NCBI GenBank assembly: GCA_038116945.1
Contig: JAYOEY010000019.1
Span: forward strand, 1-64,000
Origin: JAYOEY01 sp038116945
GTDB lineage: Bacteria; Pseudomonadota; Alphaproteobacteria; MPNO01; UBA2964
Direction of reading: 5' to 3'
DNA length: 64,000 nucleotides
The notes under the pieces are model-generated. The model ran no database searches and had not been told where the DNA came from. It saw only the letters and a list, made by a program, of their open reading frames with translations. Position 1 is the first letter of the stretch, and the number at the start of each line of letters is the position of its first letter. Of this stretch, positions 8,308 to 16,636 are shown piece by piece. Both the position numbers and the translations under genes were made by a program.

Positions 8308-9173
8308 CGGTTCGTCCGGATCGCATCGCGCTGTCAACCGCCGGCGGGCAGGTTAAAGGGATCGCCGCCGCGGCCTCGCTGGCGGTCCATGCCGGTCTGG
8401 CCGGCGCGGTACTGCTTTGGGAAACCAGCTTCGTACCGCCGCGCCCGCCTGCCGTCCTGACCGTCGACCTGGTGATCGAGACCGCAGCGCCGGAATCAGG
8501 CAGGCCGGGCCCCGAGGAACGGTCCGCCGCGCCGGCCGCGGCCGCGAACGCCGCCGCGCGCCCGGCGCCGGACAACAGTCTTCCCGTGGCATCGACCGCG
8601 GCGCCGGTCGAACCGCCGCCGACGCCACCAGCCAAAGGGCCGGTCGATGCAGCGGCGGGGGAGGCAGCTGTCCCGCCGGCAGCGAAGGCTTCCTTCGCGC
8701 CGCCGCCCAAAGCGCGGCCGCCGCGGAAGCCGGTCATCCAGCCCCGGACTGTGACGGGATCGCTCGGAGACAAAGCACAGCCAGAGCAGGAGGCCCGCCT
8801 GCCCGATGCCGGCGCGCCGTCCGCCGGCATGTCCGGCGGGGGCTCCTCTGCATCGTCCGCCAGGGTCTCGTCGGTCGAACCGGTGGCGCCGCCGACATTT
8901 GCAGCGCCGGGCAGAGGAAATCCGGCCCCGCGCTATCCCAGCGCCGCGCGTCGGCGGGGCCTCGAGGGACGGCTCGTGCTGCGCGTCGCGGTGGACCGGA
9001 CCGGCAAACCGGACCGGCTGACCCTTGTCGAATCCAGCGGACATGCGCTGCTCGACGAGGCGGCGATCGCCGCGGTGTCGAGGTGGCGGTTTACCCCGGG
9101 CCGGCGCGGCGGCGCGACTGTCGCTGCGACCGTCGACGTACCGATTGTGTTCAGGTTGCAGGCGTCGCGCTGA
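8304..9173 (+). CDS. tonB: TonB-family energy transducer
   Basis: A 289-residue protein with one N-terminal membrane segment (about residues 20-40), a long Pro/Ala/Lys-rich periplasm-spanning region (about 55-200) and a C-terminal TonB domain. That domain carries PRYPSAARRRGLEGRLVLRV and the typical LLDEAAIAAVSRWRFTP. TonB couples proton-motive force from ExbBD to outer-membrane receptors. Its place at the end of the btu operon suggests a dedicated partner for BtuB. No exbB or exbD is seen in the window, so it must borrow the motor from elsewhere in the genome. Start ATG overlaps the btuD stop. Confidence 0.9.
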   Translation: MTVRPDRIALSTAGGQVKGIAAAASLAVHAGLAGAVLLWETSFVPPRPPAVLTVDLVIETAAPESGRPGPEERSAAPAAAANAAARPAPDNSLPVASTAAPVEPPPTPPAKGPVDAAAGEAAVPPAAKASFAPPPKARPPRKPVIQPRTVTGSLGDKAQPEQEARLPDAGAPSAGMSGGGSSASSARVSSVEPVAPPTFAAPGRGNPAPRYPSAARRRGLEGRLVLRVAVDRTGKPDRLTLVESSGHALLDEAAIAAVSRWRFTPGRRGGATVAATVDVPIVFRLQASR

Positions 9174-9188
9174 CCCGACCCGCCTTCC

Positions 9189-9887
9189 CTATCTGCGGAG
9201 CGTCAGGAGATCGCCTTCGACGCCGTACCCGGCGAGCCGGTTCAGAAAGCTGAGGCCGAGCAGGGACTGGGGCATCGCTTCCCGGTTCACCAGAGCCGGC
9301 ACGTTTCGCACCGAGATCGAACCGATGCGGATCTCGCGCAGCCGGACCGGCGCGGAATGGCCGATTCCGTTGGCCGTCCGCGTGCGGACCGAGTATTCGA
9401 GGCGGGCAGGATCGATACCGATCCGCGCGGCATGGTCCGGGCTGAGAGACACCATGGTCGCGCCCGTATCCACCAGCATCGGCAGGCGCTTCCCGTCGAC
9501 GATTGCATCGACCCGGAAATGACCGTCGCGGCCCGCGCGAACGACGACTGTGCCCGGCACGGTTTCGGCGACGCGGCCGGGCATGATCTCGGCCGTCATC
9601 CTCCCGAACAGACCGGAGAATTCCTCCCGCAGGCTGTAGCCGGCGATCAGCACGAACCCGATGGCGATCCAGGTCAGCCCGTATCGCAGCCATACGAGCG
9701 CCGGCAGTTCGCGCCATCTGACAGCGAGCCCCGATCCGACCAGCAGCATCATGAGGACGAGCGACGTCAGCCGGATCTGTTCGCCCTGCGACGACAGCGC
9801 ACCGGGCCGCTCGCCCATCAGCCAGACGATCAGGGCGACGAACGCCGTCGCCGCAATCGCGAAAACGAGCCAGCCGCCGCCCTTCAT
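9189..9887 (-). CDS. Membrane-anchored retropepsin-like aspartic protease (TIGR02281 type)
   Basis: A 232-residue protein with three hydrophobic N-terminal segments (about 6-23, 40-56 and 68-84), followed by a single retropepsin-like domain. The catalytic motif is MLVDTGATMVSLS with Asp at about residue 140; the second half includes SLLGLSFLNRL. Single-domain retropepsins work as dimers. The domain most likely faces the periplasm, though topology is inferred. It begins 6 bp after the stop of the upstream paralogue at 9894-10868, so it is probably the third gene of that unit. Physiological substrates of this alphaproteobacterial group are largely unknown. Confidence 0.88.
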   Translation of the reverse strand: MKGGGWLVFAIAATAFVALIVWLMGERPGALSSQGEQIRLTSLVLMMLLVGSGLAVRWRELPALVWLRYGLTWIAIGFVLIAGYSLREEFSGLFGRMTAEIMPGRVAETVPGTVVVRAGRDGHFRVDAIVDGKRLPMLVDTGATMVSLSPDHAARIGIDPARLEYSVRTRTANGIGHSAPVRLREIRIGSISVRNVPALVNREAMPQSLLGLSFLNRLAGYGVEGDLLTLRR

Positions 9888-9893
9888 GCCGGG

Positions 9894-10868
9894 TCAGGTT
9901 CCGTGGAGCGATTCATGGAACAGGTTTTTCGCCGGGTAGGGCGCATCGATCAGCCGCTGATCGTGCGAATAGGCGATAAAATCGTCCAGATTCTGCCGGT
10001 TTGCGGCGAGGCCGTCGGTCCAGGGGTCCGCCCCGAGACGCCGTCGCTGATCCTCAAGCGCGTTGCGCGACCAGGCCAGCAGCGAATAGTTGGAATCGTC
10101 GTAATAGGTGTAGGCGAGTTCCTGGGCCTCGCGGCACATGCGCATGATCTCGCGCGGCAGGTCGGGATGGGCATCGGCCAGTTCGCGGCGAACCACCATC
10201 AGATGCATGATCGGGTAATAGCCGCGCCGTTTGAAATAGGCGACATCCTCGGCGACCGGATCGGCATGCAGGCGACGGTACCCGTCGGGATTGTCGAGCA
10301 TCGACTGGCGCGGCTGGGGCGAGATCAGCGCATCGATTTCACCCTCCATCAGCATGACGCCGATATCCCTGTCCCTGGCAATGCGCTGAAACACGATATC
10401 GTCGCCGATATCGATGGGGCGGACTTCGGGGTTCATCGAATACCACTCGCACTCTTCCCACCGGACGCCGTGATCGGTCTTCAGATCGCCCTTGGCGAGA
10501 ACCGACAGCGTGGTCTGGAACGTGTGGACGCCGATCCTCTTGCCGGTCAGGTCCCCCGGTTTCTCGATTCCGGCATCGGGGTTGATGTAGATCTGACCCG
10601 GGCTGAAGAAACGGCGCGGGAAAGAGGGTATTCCGACCAGCGGCAGGTCCGGGTCGTTGGCCACCGCGATGACAAAGGGCGACAGCCCCATCTCGCCGAT
10701 ATCCCACTCGCCCTCGAACAGCCGCGTGTGCCGCTCGCCGCCATCGCGAAACGGCGTGCTTTCGCCGACCTCAAGCGGTTTCAGCGTGACGCCGTCGGGC
10801 GGCCGCACGGTGCCATTGAAAAACGGGACGTGCCGGTCGTAGCGGTTGAGCGCGATGGTCAGTTCCAT
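9894..10868 (-). CDS. 4,5-dihydroxyphthalate decarboxylase / solute-binding-like protein, paralogue B
   Basis: A 324-residue protein beginning MELTIALNRYDRHVPFF, the N-terminal pattern of the 4,5-dihydroxyphthalate decarboxylase (Pht5) branch of the periplasmic-binding-protein fold. WDIGEMGLSPFVIA and GKRIGVHTFQTTLSVLAKG are family-like. No signal peptide is present, so it is probably cytoplasmic, consistent with an enzyme rather than a transporter receptor. The start at 10868 was chosen because homology with the neighbouring paralogue begins there; an upstream extension to 10931 is not conserved. It lies 10 bp after the stop of a close paralogue (10879-11856). Substrate unknown; a decarboxylase role is inferred from the family only. 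Confidence 0.83.
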   Translation of the reverse strand: MELTIALNRYDRHVPFFNGTVRPPDGVTLKPLEVGESTPFRDGGERHTRLFEGEWDIGEMGLSPFVIAVANDPDLPLVGIPSFPRRFFSPGQIYINPDAGIEKPGDLTGKRIGVHTFQTTLSVLAKGDLKTDHGVRWEECEWYSMNPEVRPIDIGDDIVFQRIARDRDIGVMLMEGEIDALISPQPRQSMLDNPDGYRRLHADPVAEDVAYFKRRGYYPIMHLMVVRRELADAHPDLPREIMRMCREAQELAYTYYDDSNYSLLAWSRNALEDQRRRLGADPWTDGLAANRQNLDDFIAYSHDQRLIDAPYPAKNLFHESLHGT

Positions 10869-10878
10869 GGGACTTCCT

Positions 10879-11856
10879 TCAGGTATCGAGGACGGACGCG
10901 TGAAACAGGTTTTCCGCCGGATAGGGCGCATCGATCAGCCGCTGGTCGTGCGAATAGCCGATGAACTGTTCCACGTTCTTCCTGTTGGCTGCGAAGCCGC
11001 TGGTCCACGGATCCGCGCCGAGAACCCGGCGCTGTTCCTCGAGCGCGTTGCGTGACCACGCCAGCAGCGAATAGTTGGAATCGTCGTAGAACGTATAGGC
11101 GAGATCCTTCGCCCGGTTGTGCATGTCGAGTATCTGGCGCGGCAGGTCGGGATGCGCATCGGCAAGCTCCCGCCGCATCACCATGATGTGCATGATCGGG
11201 AAGAATCCGTGTTTCTTGAAATACTTGATGTCCTCGGCTACCGGGTCGGCATGAAGACGTCTGTAGCGGCCGGGTTCCGCCAGCATCGACTTGCGCGGCT
11301 GCGGCGAGATCAGCGCGTCGAGTTCGCCGTCCATCAGCATCACCCCGATGTCCTTGCCGTCGGCAATCTGGCCCATCTCGACATCGTCGCCGAGATCGAT
11401 ATCGACGATCTCGCCCCGCATGCAGTGCCACGAGCAGTCTTCCCAGCGGACGCCGTAATCGAGCTTCAGGTCGCCCTTGGCGAGGACCGACAGCGTGGTC
11501 TGAAAGGAATGAACGCCGATGCGCTTGCCGGTCAGGTCTTCGGGCGTTTCGATGCCCGCGTCCGGATTGACGTAAATCTGTCCGGGACTGAAGAAACGGC
11601 GCGGAAAGCAGGGAATGCCGACCAGCGGCAGGTTGGGGTCGCGCGCCACCGCCATGATGAAAGTCGAGAAACTCATCTCGCCGATATCGAATTCAAGATC
11701 TTTCAGGATCCGCGGATGGCGATCGGTACCGTCGCGAAACGGCATCGACTCGCCGATCTCGAACGCCCGGAGCGTTACGCCCGGCGGCGGCTCGACGGTA
11801 CCGTTGAAGAACGGCACGTGCCGGTCGTAGCGGTTGAGTGCGATGGTGAGTTCCAT
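10879..11856 (-). CDS. 4,5-dihydroxyphthalate decarboxylase / solute-binding-like protein, paralogue A
   Basis: A 325-residue protein aligned over its full length with the downstream gene. Both share MELTIALNRYDRHVPFFNG at the start, RRFFSPGQIY in the middle, and AYSHDQRLIDAPYP-like or GYSHDQRLIDAPYP ends, so this is a recent-looking tandem duplication. No export signal is seen. As in Pht5 the fold is that of NMT1/THI5-type binding proteins adapted to catalysis. The ATG at 11856 is conserved with the paralogue. It is first in a three-gene minus-strand unit with its paralogue and an aspartic protease, divergent from the AEC transporter over 110 bp. Co-regulation with that exporter is possible but not shown. 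Confidence 0.83.
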   Translation of the reverse strand: MELTIALNRYDRHVPFFNGTVEPPPGVTLRAFEIGESMPFRDGTDRHPRILKDLEFDIGEMSFSTFIMAVARDPNLPLVGIPCFPRRFFSPGQIYVNPDAGIETPEDLTGKRIGVHSFQTTLSVLAKGDLKLDYGVRWEDCSWHCMRGEIVDIDLGDDVEMGQIADGKDIGVMLMDGELDALISPQPRKSMLAEPGRYRRLHADPVAEDIKYFKKHGFFPIMHIMVMRRELADAHPDLPRQILDMHNRAKDLAYTFYDDSNYSLLAWSRNALEEQRRVLGADPWTSGFAANRKNVEQFIGYSHDQRLIDAPYPAENLFHASVLDT

Positions 11857-11966
11857 GAAAATCTCCCTGATTTCGTTTTCTGCCGGCCATTTTAGCACGC
11901 GTCTCGCTTACGCTCTCCCCCCTGCTCTGTTAAGGTGAGAGCCCTTTTCCCGCCGTCGGCTTCACC

Positions 11967-12854
11967 GTGCAGATCGTCTTCGAAATCGCCAGCATCGTTG
12001 CGCCGCTATTCGCGATCGCCGGCATCGGGATGTTGTGGGGCCGGTCGGGAAAACAGTTCGACACCAATATGGTCGGCGCGCTGGTGGTGAATTTCGCCGT
12101 ACCCTGCCTGATCTTTTCCACACTGACCAAACTCAACGTATCGCCGGTGGCGTTCGGCGAAATCGCCGGTATTTTCTGCATCGCGGTCGCCCTGATGGCG
12201 GGTGTCGGCGCCGTGGTGCTGAAATTGATGAAGCTCGATGTCGGGGCCTACCTGCCCGGACTCACTTTTGCCAATAACGGCAATATGGGGCTGCCCCTCT
12301 GCCTGTTCGCGTTCGGCGATGCCGGTCTCGCCCTCGCGATCAGCATTTTCGTCGTCTCCGCCACGGTCAATTTCGTTATCGGCAACGCCCTGGTATCCGG
12401 ACGCATGAGACCGGGGGAGGTAGCGCGCACGCCGCATCTCTACGTCGTGGCCGCCGCGCTCGCCTTCATGATCGCCGGCGTCAGCCCGCCCAAATGGCTG
12501 GCAAATACCACGAGTCTTCTGGGCGGCATGTCGATTCCGCTGATGCTGCTGGCGCTGGGCGTGTCGCTGTCGCGACTTCGCGTCGCAGACATGAAGCGGG
12601 CGCTGGGCCTCTCGGTCGTACGGCTCGGATTCGGGCTGGCCATCGGCGTGGGGCTCGCCTGGGCGTTCGGGCTCGACGGCGCGGCGCGCGGCGTGCTGAT
12701 CCTGCAGTGCGCGATGCCGGCCGCCGTGCTGAACTATATCCTCGCCGCCCGCTACAACCGCGAGGAAGAGGCAGTGGCCGGCGTCATCGTGGCCTCGACG
12801 GCAATCTCGTTCGCCACCCTGCCGCTGCTGATCTGGTTCGTTTTACCTACCTGA
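11967..12854 (+). CDS. AEC (auxin efflux carrier) family transporter
   Basis: A 295-residue inner-membrane protein with about nine or ten hydrophobic segments. AEC landmarks are the N-terminal APLFAIAGIGMLWGR, the unwound-helix region LTFANNGNMGLPLCLFAFGD near residues 98-117, and IPLMLLALGVSLSRLR near 190-205. AEC members export or exchange organic acids such as malate or malonate. The start is a GTG in the sequence TTCACCGTGCAG, without a strong Shine-Dalgarno site. It faces the dihydroxyphthalate-decarboxylase-like pair across a 110-bp divergent gap and converges on an SDR. The substrate cannot be deduced. Confidence 0.9.
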   Translation: MQIVFEIASIVAPLFAIAGIGMLWGRSGKQFDTNMVGALVVNFAVPCLIFSTLTKLNVSPVAFGEIAGIFCIAVALMAGVGAVVLKLMKLDVGAYLPGLTFANNGNMGLPLCLFAFGDAGLALAISIFVVSATVNFVIGNALVSGRMRPGEVARTPHLYVVAAALAFMIAGVSPPKWLANTTSLLGGMSIPLMLLALGVSLSRLRVADMKRALGLSVVRLGFGLAIGVGLAWAFGLDGAARGVLILQCAMPAAVLNYILAARYNREEEAVAGVIVASTAISFATLPLLIWFVLPT

Positions 12855-12891
12855 TCAAAAAGGGCCGCGGGCCAAATCCGGCTCTTCCGTT

Positions 12892-13650
12892 CTAGTGCGC
12901 AACGGAACCGCCATCGACGCAGAGCGTCTGGCCGGTGATGAAGTCGCTGTCGTGCGAAACCAGGAAGATCGCCGTCCCTACCAGGTCATCGGGTTCTTCC
13001 GCGCGCTTGATGCAGCGCCCCGCGATATTGGCGTCGATGTGATGCTGTTCGAACTGCCCCTCGGCCAGCATGCCCTCGCTTTCGGTCAGGCCGGGCGCGA
13101 TCGCGTTGACGCAGATATTATCGTCGCCCACTTCGCGCGCCACCGCCCGGGTCATGGCGATGATCGCTCCCTTGGAGGTGACGTAGTGAAGCTGCATCGG
13201 CGTGCCCTTGAACACGGTGCCCGACGCGATGTTGACGATCTTGCCGTACTGCTGTTCGCGCATGACTGGCACGACGGCGCGCGTCATCTGCCAGACGCCC
13301 CTGATATTGACCCGCATGACGGCATCGAACTCGTCGATATCGATCTCTTCGAAGCGGCGGCGCTTCAGCTTCGCAAACAGGGCCGCATTGTTGATCAGCG
13401 CGTCTATACGGCCGAACTCGCTCTTCGTCCGCGACACCAGCTCGGCAACCTGCGCGTCATCGGTGACATCGGATTTGAGCCCGATGGCGGTGCCTCCCGC
13501 CGCCGCGATTTCGGCAACCAGCGGCGCCGGATCGAGTACGTCGCTTGCCACGACGTTTGCGCCCTCCGCCGCCAGCCCCCGTGCGTAGGCGGCGCCGATC
13601 CCCTGCGCCGCACCGGTAACGATGACTGTGGTTCCGTCAAGCATTCCCAT
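12892..13650 (-). CDS. SDR family NAD(P)-dependent oxidoreductase
   Basis: A 252-residue classical short-chain dehydrogenase. The cofactor motif TGAAQGIGAAYARG is at about residues 12-25, NNAALFAK at about 85-92, catalytic Ser in IVNIASGTV, YxxxK as YVTSKGA, and the C-terminal GQTLCVDGGSVAH is typical. An acidic residue after beta-2 (ASDVLD) suggests preference for NAD(H). Two in-frame ATGs (MGM) lie at the start; the first is used here. It oxidises or reduces a secondary alcohol or ketone, otherwise unspecified. It stands alone, divergent from a histidine kinase across 173 bp in which no clear regulatory element was recognised. Confidence 0.93.
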   Translation of the reverse strand: MGMLDGTTVIVTGAAQGIGAAYARGLAAEGANVVASDVLDPAPLVAEIAAAGGTAIGLKSDVTDDAQVAELVSRTKSEFGRIDALINNAALFAKLKRRRFEEIDIDEFDAVMRVNIRGVWQMTRAVVPVMREQQYGKIVNIASGTVFKGTPMQLHYVTSKGAIIAMTRAVAREVGDDNICVNAIAPGLTESEGMLAEGQFEQHHIDANIAGRCIKRAEEPDDLVGTAIFLVSHDSDFITGQTLCVDGGSVAH

Positions 13651-13823
13651 GGATGCGTATCCCCGTTCCGTTCGGATTCCGGCACAGTGTCGAAGCAGGC
13701 GGAAAATCCGTCAAGCCGGGCACGGATAAAGCCAGAATTAACGATTCCTTAACCGCACCTGTCGTTGAATAAATAGTCGGCGGGTGCAACTTTCCATAAC
13801 CTTTTGTTTTCCATGGGGAAACC

Positions 13824-15446
13824 GTGAACAATATTAAGGCGCAAACTTCGGGGGATCGCCTCGATGACTGTGTTTCGCCTCGGGATGAGTCGGCGTGGGA
13901 GGCGTTGGCCCGGACGGAAGCGGCACTTCGGGAAAGCGAGGAGCGGCTTCGGGCGATTATCGATAATACCCCGTCGCTGATCTATCTGAAGGATATCGAG
14001 TCGCGCGTTCTGGTCATCAACAAGGCCTATCAGGACTATTACGGGGTCAGCCAAGAAGACGCGTTTGGAAGCGAAGGCTTTGAATGGCAGTCCCGCGAAA
14101 ACGTCAAGAAACTTCGGGAAAACGATCTGAAGGTTCTTGCCGGCGGTCGCCCGGTCGAAAATGTGATCGAGCAGACCGATACGTCCGGCAACCGGATTGT
14201 CATGCGGTCGACCAAGTTTCCGGTCCGCGACGCAACCGGTTCGATCGTGGGTATCGGCGGCATCGCGTCCAACATCACGGCGCAGAGACAGGCCGAGGAG
14301 GCGGCGGCGCGACAGTCCGCCATCCTGCAAACCACCCTCGACCACATGCTGGAAGGCATTAGCGTCTTCGATGCGGACCAGCGGCTCGTCGCCTTCAACA
14401 AGGTGTTTCTGGATCTCTACGGGTTCCCCGAGGGTTCGATAAATATTGGCACGTCGTTCGCGGACGTCGTGCGCCATCTGGCCACGCTGGGCCATTACGG
14501 CGAAGGAGACATCGACGAGATCGTCCGCCTCCGGGTCGAAAAGGCGCGCGACGGCGTGGGCCGGCAATACGAGCGGACCGGCAGGAACGGCCGGATTCTC
14601 CGGGTCATGCGCAAGCCGCTCCCCGATGGCGGGTTCGTGATCACCTATACCGATATTACGCCGCAGAAAAAGGCCGAAAGAGCGCTGCTGGAAACCGCCG
14701 CGCGGGCGGACGCCGCCAATGTGGCCAAATCGGCCTTTCTCGCCAATATGAGCCACGAACTCCGGACGCCGCTCAACGCCATCATCGGCCTGTCATACAT
14801 CGTGTCGAGTGAAATGCTGGGTCCCCTGGGGGTGCCTCAGTACAAGGAATACGCAAAGGACATACATGGCTCCGGCGAGCATCTCCTGAGCATCATCAAC
14901 GACATTCTCGACCTGTCGAAAATTGAAGCCGAGAAGGACGAGCTGGTCGAAGAACCGGTCGATGTGGCCGCGACGGCAGAAGCATCTTTGACCATGGTCC
15001 GAAGAGACGCGGAAGAAAAAGGCGTCGCGCTGGAAAACCTGATTCCGGCGGATATCTGCCGGTTGACGGCGGACCAACGGAAGCTGCGACAGATCCTCAT
15101 CAACCTGCTGTCGAACGCCGTAAAATTTACCGGCACCGGCGGCAGGGTCACCATCGCCGCCTGGATCCATAGCGAGCAGGGCTTTACGCTGAAAATCTCC
15201 GATACCGGCATCGGCATGGCGACGGAGGATATTCCGGTCGCGATGTCGAAATTCGGTCAGGTCGACGACAATCTCGACCGCAAATACGAAGGAACCGGGC
15301 TGGGGCTGCCCCTGACCAAGTCCCTCGTCGAAATGCATGGCGGAACACTGGATATCGACAGTGAAGTCGGAAAGGGCACCGCCGTCAGGGTTCGCCTGCC
15401 GGCCTGGCGAATTGTCGCGGTCGGCCCGGACAGGGAATCCGCCTGA
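13824..15446 (+). CDS. Cytoplasmic PAS-domain sensor histidine kinase
   Basis: A 540-residue kinase without membrane segments. A short coiled region (about 22-45) precedes a PAS domain (about 42-155, RLRAIIDNTPSLIYLKD). A second PAS_7-like domain (about 165-285, LDHMLEGISVFDADQRLVAF) follows, then HisKA with phospho-acceptor His at about 311 in MSHELRTPLNAI, and a HATPase_c domain with LLSNAVKFTGTGG and ISDTGIGM. There is no receiver domain and no adjacent response regulator, so its partner is elsewhere. The GTG start follows GGGGAA; an upstream ATG at 13813 is out of frame. The PAS ligand is unknown; no haem or flavin signature (for example GXNCRFLQ) is seen. Confidence 0.92.
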   Translation: MNNIKAQTSGDRLDDCVSPRDESAWEALARTEAALRESEERLRAIIDNTPSLIYLKDIESRVLVINKAYQDYYGVSQEDAFGSEGFEWQSRENVKKLRENDLKVLAGGRPVENVIEQTDTSGNRIVMRSTKFPVRDATGSIVGIGGIASNITAQRQAEEAAARQSAILQTTLDHMLEGISVFDADQRLVAFNKVFLDLYGFPEGSINIGTSFADVVRHLATLGHYGEGDIDEIVRLRVEKARDGVGRQYERTGRNGRILRVMRKPLPDGGFVITYTDITPQKKAERALLETAARADAANVAKSAFLANMSHELRTPLNAIIGLSYIVSSEMLGPLGVPQYKEYAKDIHGSGEHLLSIINDILDLSKIEAEKDELVEEPVDVAATAEASLTMVRRDAEEKGVALENLIPADICRLTADQRKLRQILINLLSNAVKFTGTGGRVTIAAWIHSEQGFTLKISDTGIGMATEDIPVAMSKFGQVDDNLDRKYEGTGLGLPLTKSLVEMHGGTLDIDSEVGKGTAVRVRLPAWRIVAVGPDRESA

Positions 15447-15503
15447 CAACAGACCGTTTTTCGGTATCGTACGTCCGGTTCGAAACCGCAGGGAGGTCTG
15501 ACC

Positions 15504-16565
15504 GTGAACAGCCGGTTCGGTCGTTACGCCATCATCTGGATTCTGCTGATTCTGACCGTCTACGTGGCGGACGGATTCATCCGCAACACGCTTTTCACCG
15601 AAAGCGCGCCGAGACCTGTAGCGCCGCGCGGATCCCTGACCGACCTGGAAAAATCGACCGTCGAGCTGTTCGAAAACACGGCTCCGTCGGTGGTCTATAT
15701 CTTCGCACAGGGCAGCGGGGCGGAAGGACAGGGCGGCGCGGGCTCGGGCTTTATCTGGGACCGCGCGGGTCACGCGGTGACGAATCATCATGTCATCGCC
15801 AACGCGCGGCAGATCGCCGCGCGCCTCGATTCCGGAGAGGTCGTGGCGGCCCGGCTGGTCGGATCGGCGCCGGATTACGACCTTGCCGTCGTCCGGCTGC
15901 TCGACGTGCGCAGCAGCCGTCGCCCGATTCCGCTCGGCGAATCGAAGTCGCTCAAGGTCGGGCAATCGGTGTTCGCCATCGGCAATCCGTTCGGCCTCAG
16001 CCGGACGCTGACCTCGGGCATCATCAGCGCGCTCGACCGGCGGCTGCCGACCGCCGCTAACCGCGAGGTCGCGGGGGTGATCCAGACCGATGCGGCGATC
16101 AATCCCGGAAACTCGGGCGGGCCGCTGGTCGATTCGGCGGGCCGGCTGATCGGCGTGAACACGGCCATCCTGTCGGAATCGGGCTCTTCCGCGGGGATCG
16201 GTTTTGCGGTGCCGGTCGACGTGGTGAACCGCATCGTGCCGCAGCTCATCAAAAACGGGCGCGTGCCCCGGCCGGGCATCGGCATCACCGTCCTGCCGGA
16301 GGAGCTGGCCGCCCGCATCGGCGTCGACGGGCTGGCGGTTGCCGATGTCCTGCCGGGCGGGGCGGCGGCAAAGGCGGGGCTTGTCGGCGTGTCGGGCCAG
16401 CGGATCGTCGACGTGATCACCCATGTCGACGGCGAACGGGTGCAGACGCTGGCGGAATTCGCTGGCGCGCTCGACCGCGTCGGCATCGGCGGGGAAGCGC
16501 GTCTGACGGTGATGCGCGACGGCGCGACGCGAACCGTTACGGTAACGGTTATCGACATATCCTGA
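15504..16565 (+). CDS. HtrA/DegP-like S1C serine protease with PDZ domain
   Basis: A 353-residue envelope protease. An N-terminal anchor or signal segment spans about residues 8-24 (IIWILLILTVYVADG), the trypsin-like domain about 50-235, and one PDZ domain about 250-345. The catalytic triad is visible: His in VTNHHVIAN (about 96), Asp in DYDLAVV (about 126) and Ser in GNSGGPL (about 204). One PDZ and an uncleaved-looking anchor resemble DegS rather than DegP, so regulated proteolysis is possible. That is inference, as no RseA-like gene is adjacent. The GTG start follows a GGGAGG site. It stands between the histidine kinase and the Rieske oxygenase. Confidence 0.93.
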   Translation: MNSRFGRYAIIWILLILTVYVADGFIRNTLFTESAPRPVAPRGSLTDLEKSTVELFENTAPSVVYIFAQGSGAEGQGGAGSGFIWDRAGHAVTNHHVIANARQIAARLDSGEVVAARLVGSAPDYDLAVVRLLDVRSSRRPIPLGESKSLKVGQSVFAIGNPFGLSRTLTSGIISALDRRLPTAANREVAGVIQTDAAINPGNSGGPLVDSAGRLIGVNTAILSESGSSAGIGFAVPVDVVNRIVPQLIKNGRVPRPGIGITVLPEELAARIGVDGLAVADVLPGGAAAKAGLVGVSGQRIVDVITHVDGERVQTLAEFAGALDRVGIGGEARLTVMRDGATRTVTVTVIDIS

Positions 16566-16636
16566 ATGCGCCCGGTTGATTTTGAGCTGCCGCAGTCGCA
16601 GGATCGGGCCAACGAAAGGAAGGCAGGAGATGCAGC

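Noticed and set aside
13651..13823. Riboswitch or small RNA between the SDR and the histidine kinase
   Set aside because: No stable hairpin series or known aptamer landmark could be recognised in the 173 bp.
14793..16424. 543-codon minus-strand frame opposite the histidine kinase and HtrA genes
   Set aside because: Both plus-strand genes show complete catalytic motifs; the antisense frame has no recognisable domain.
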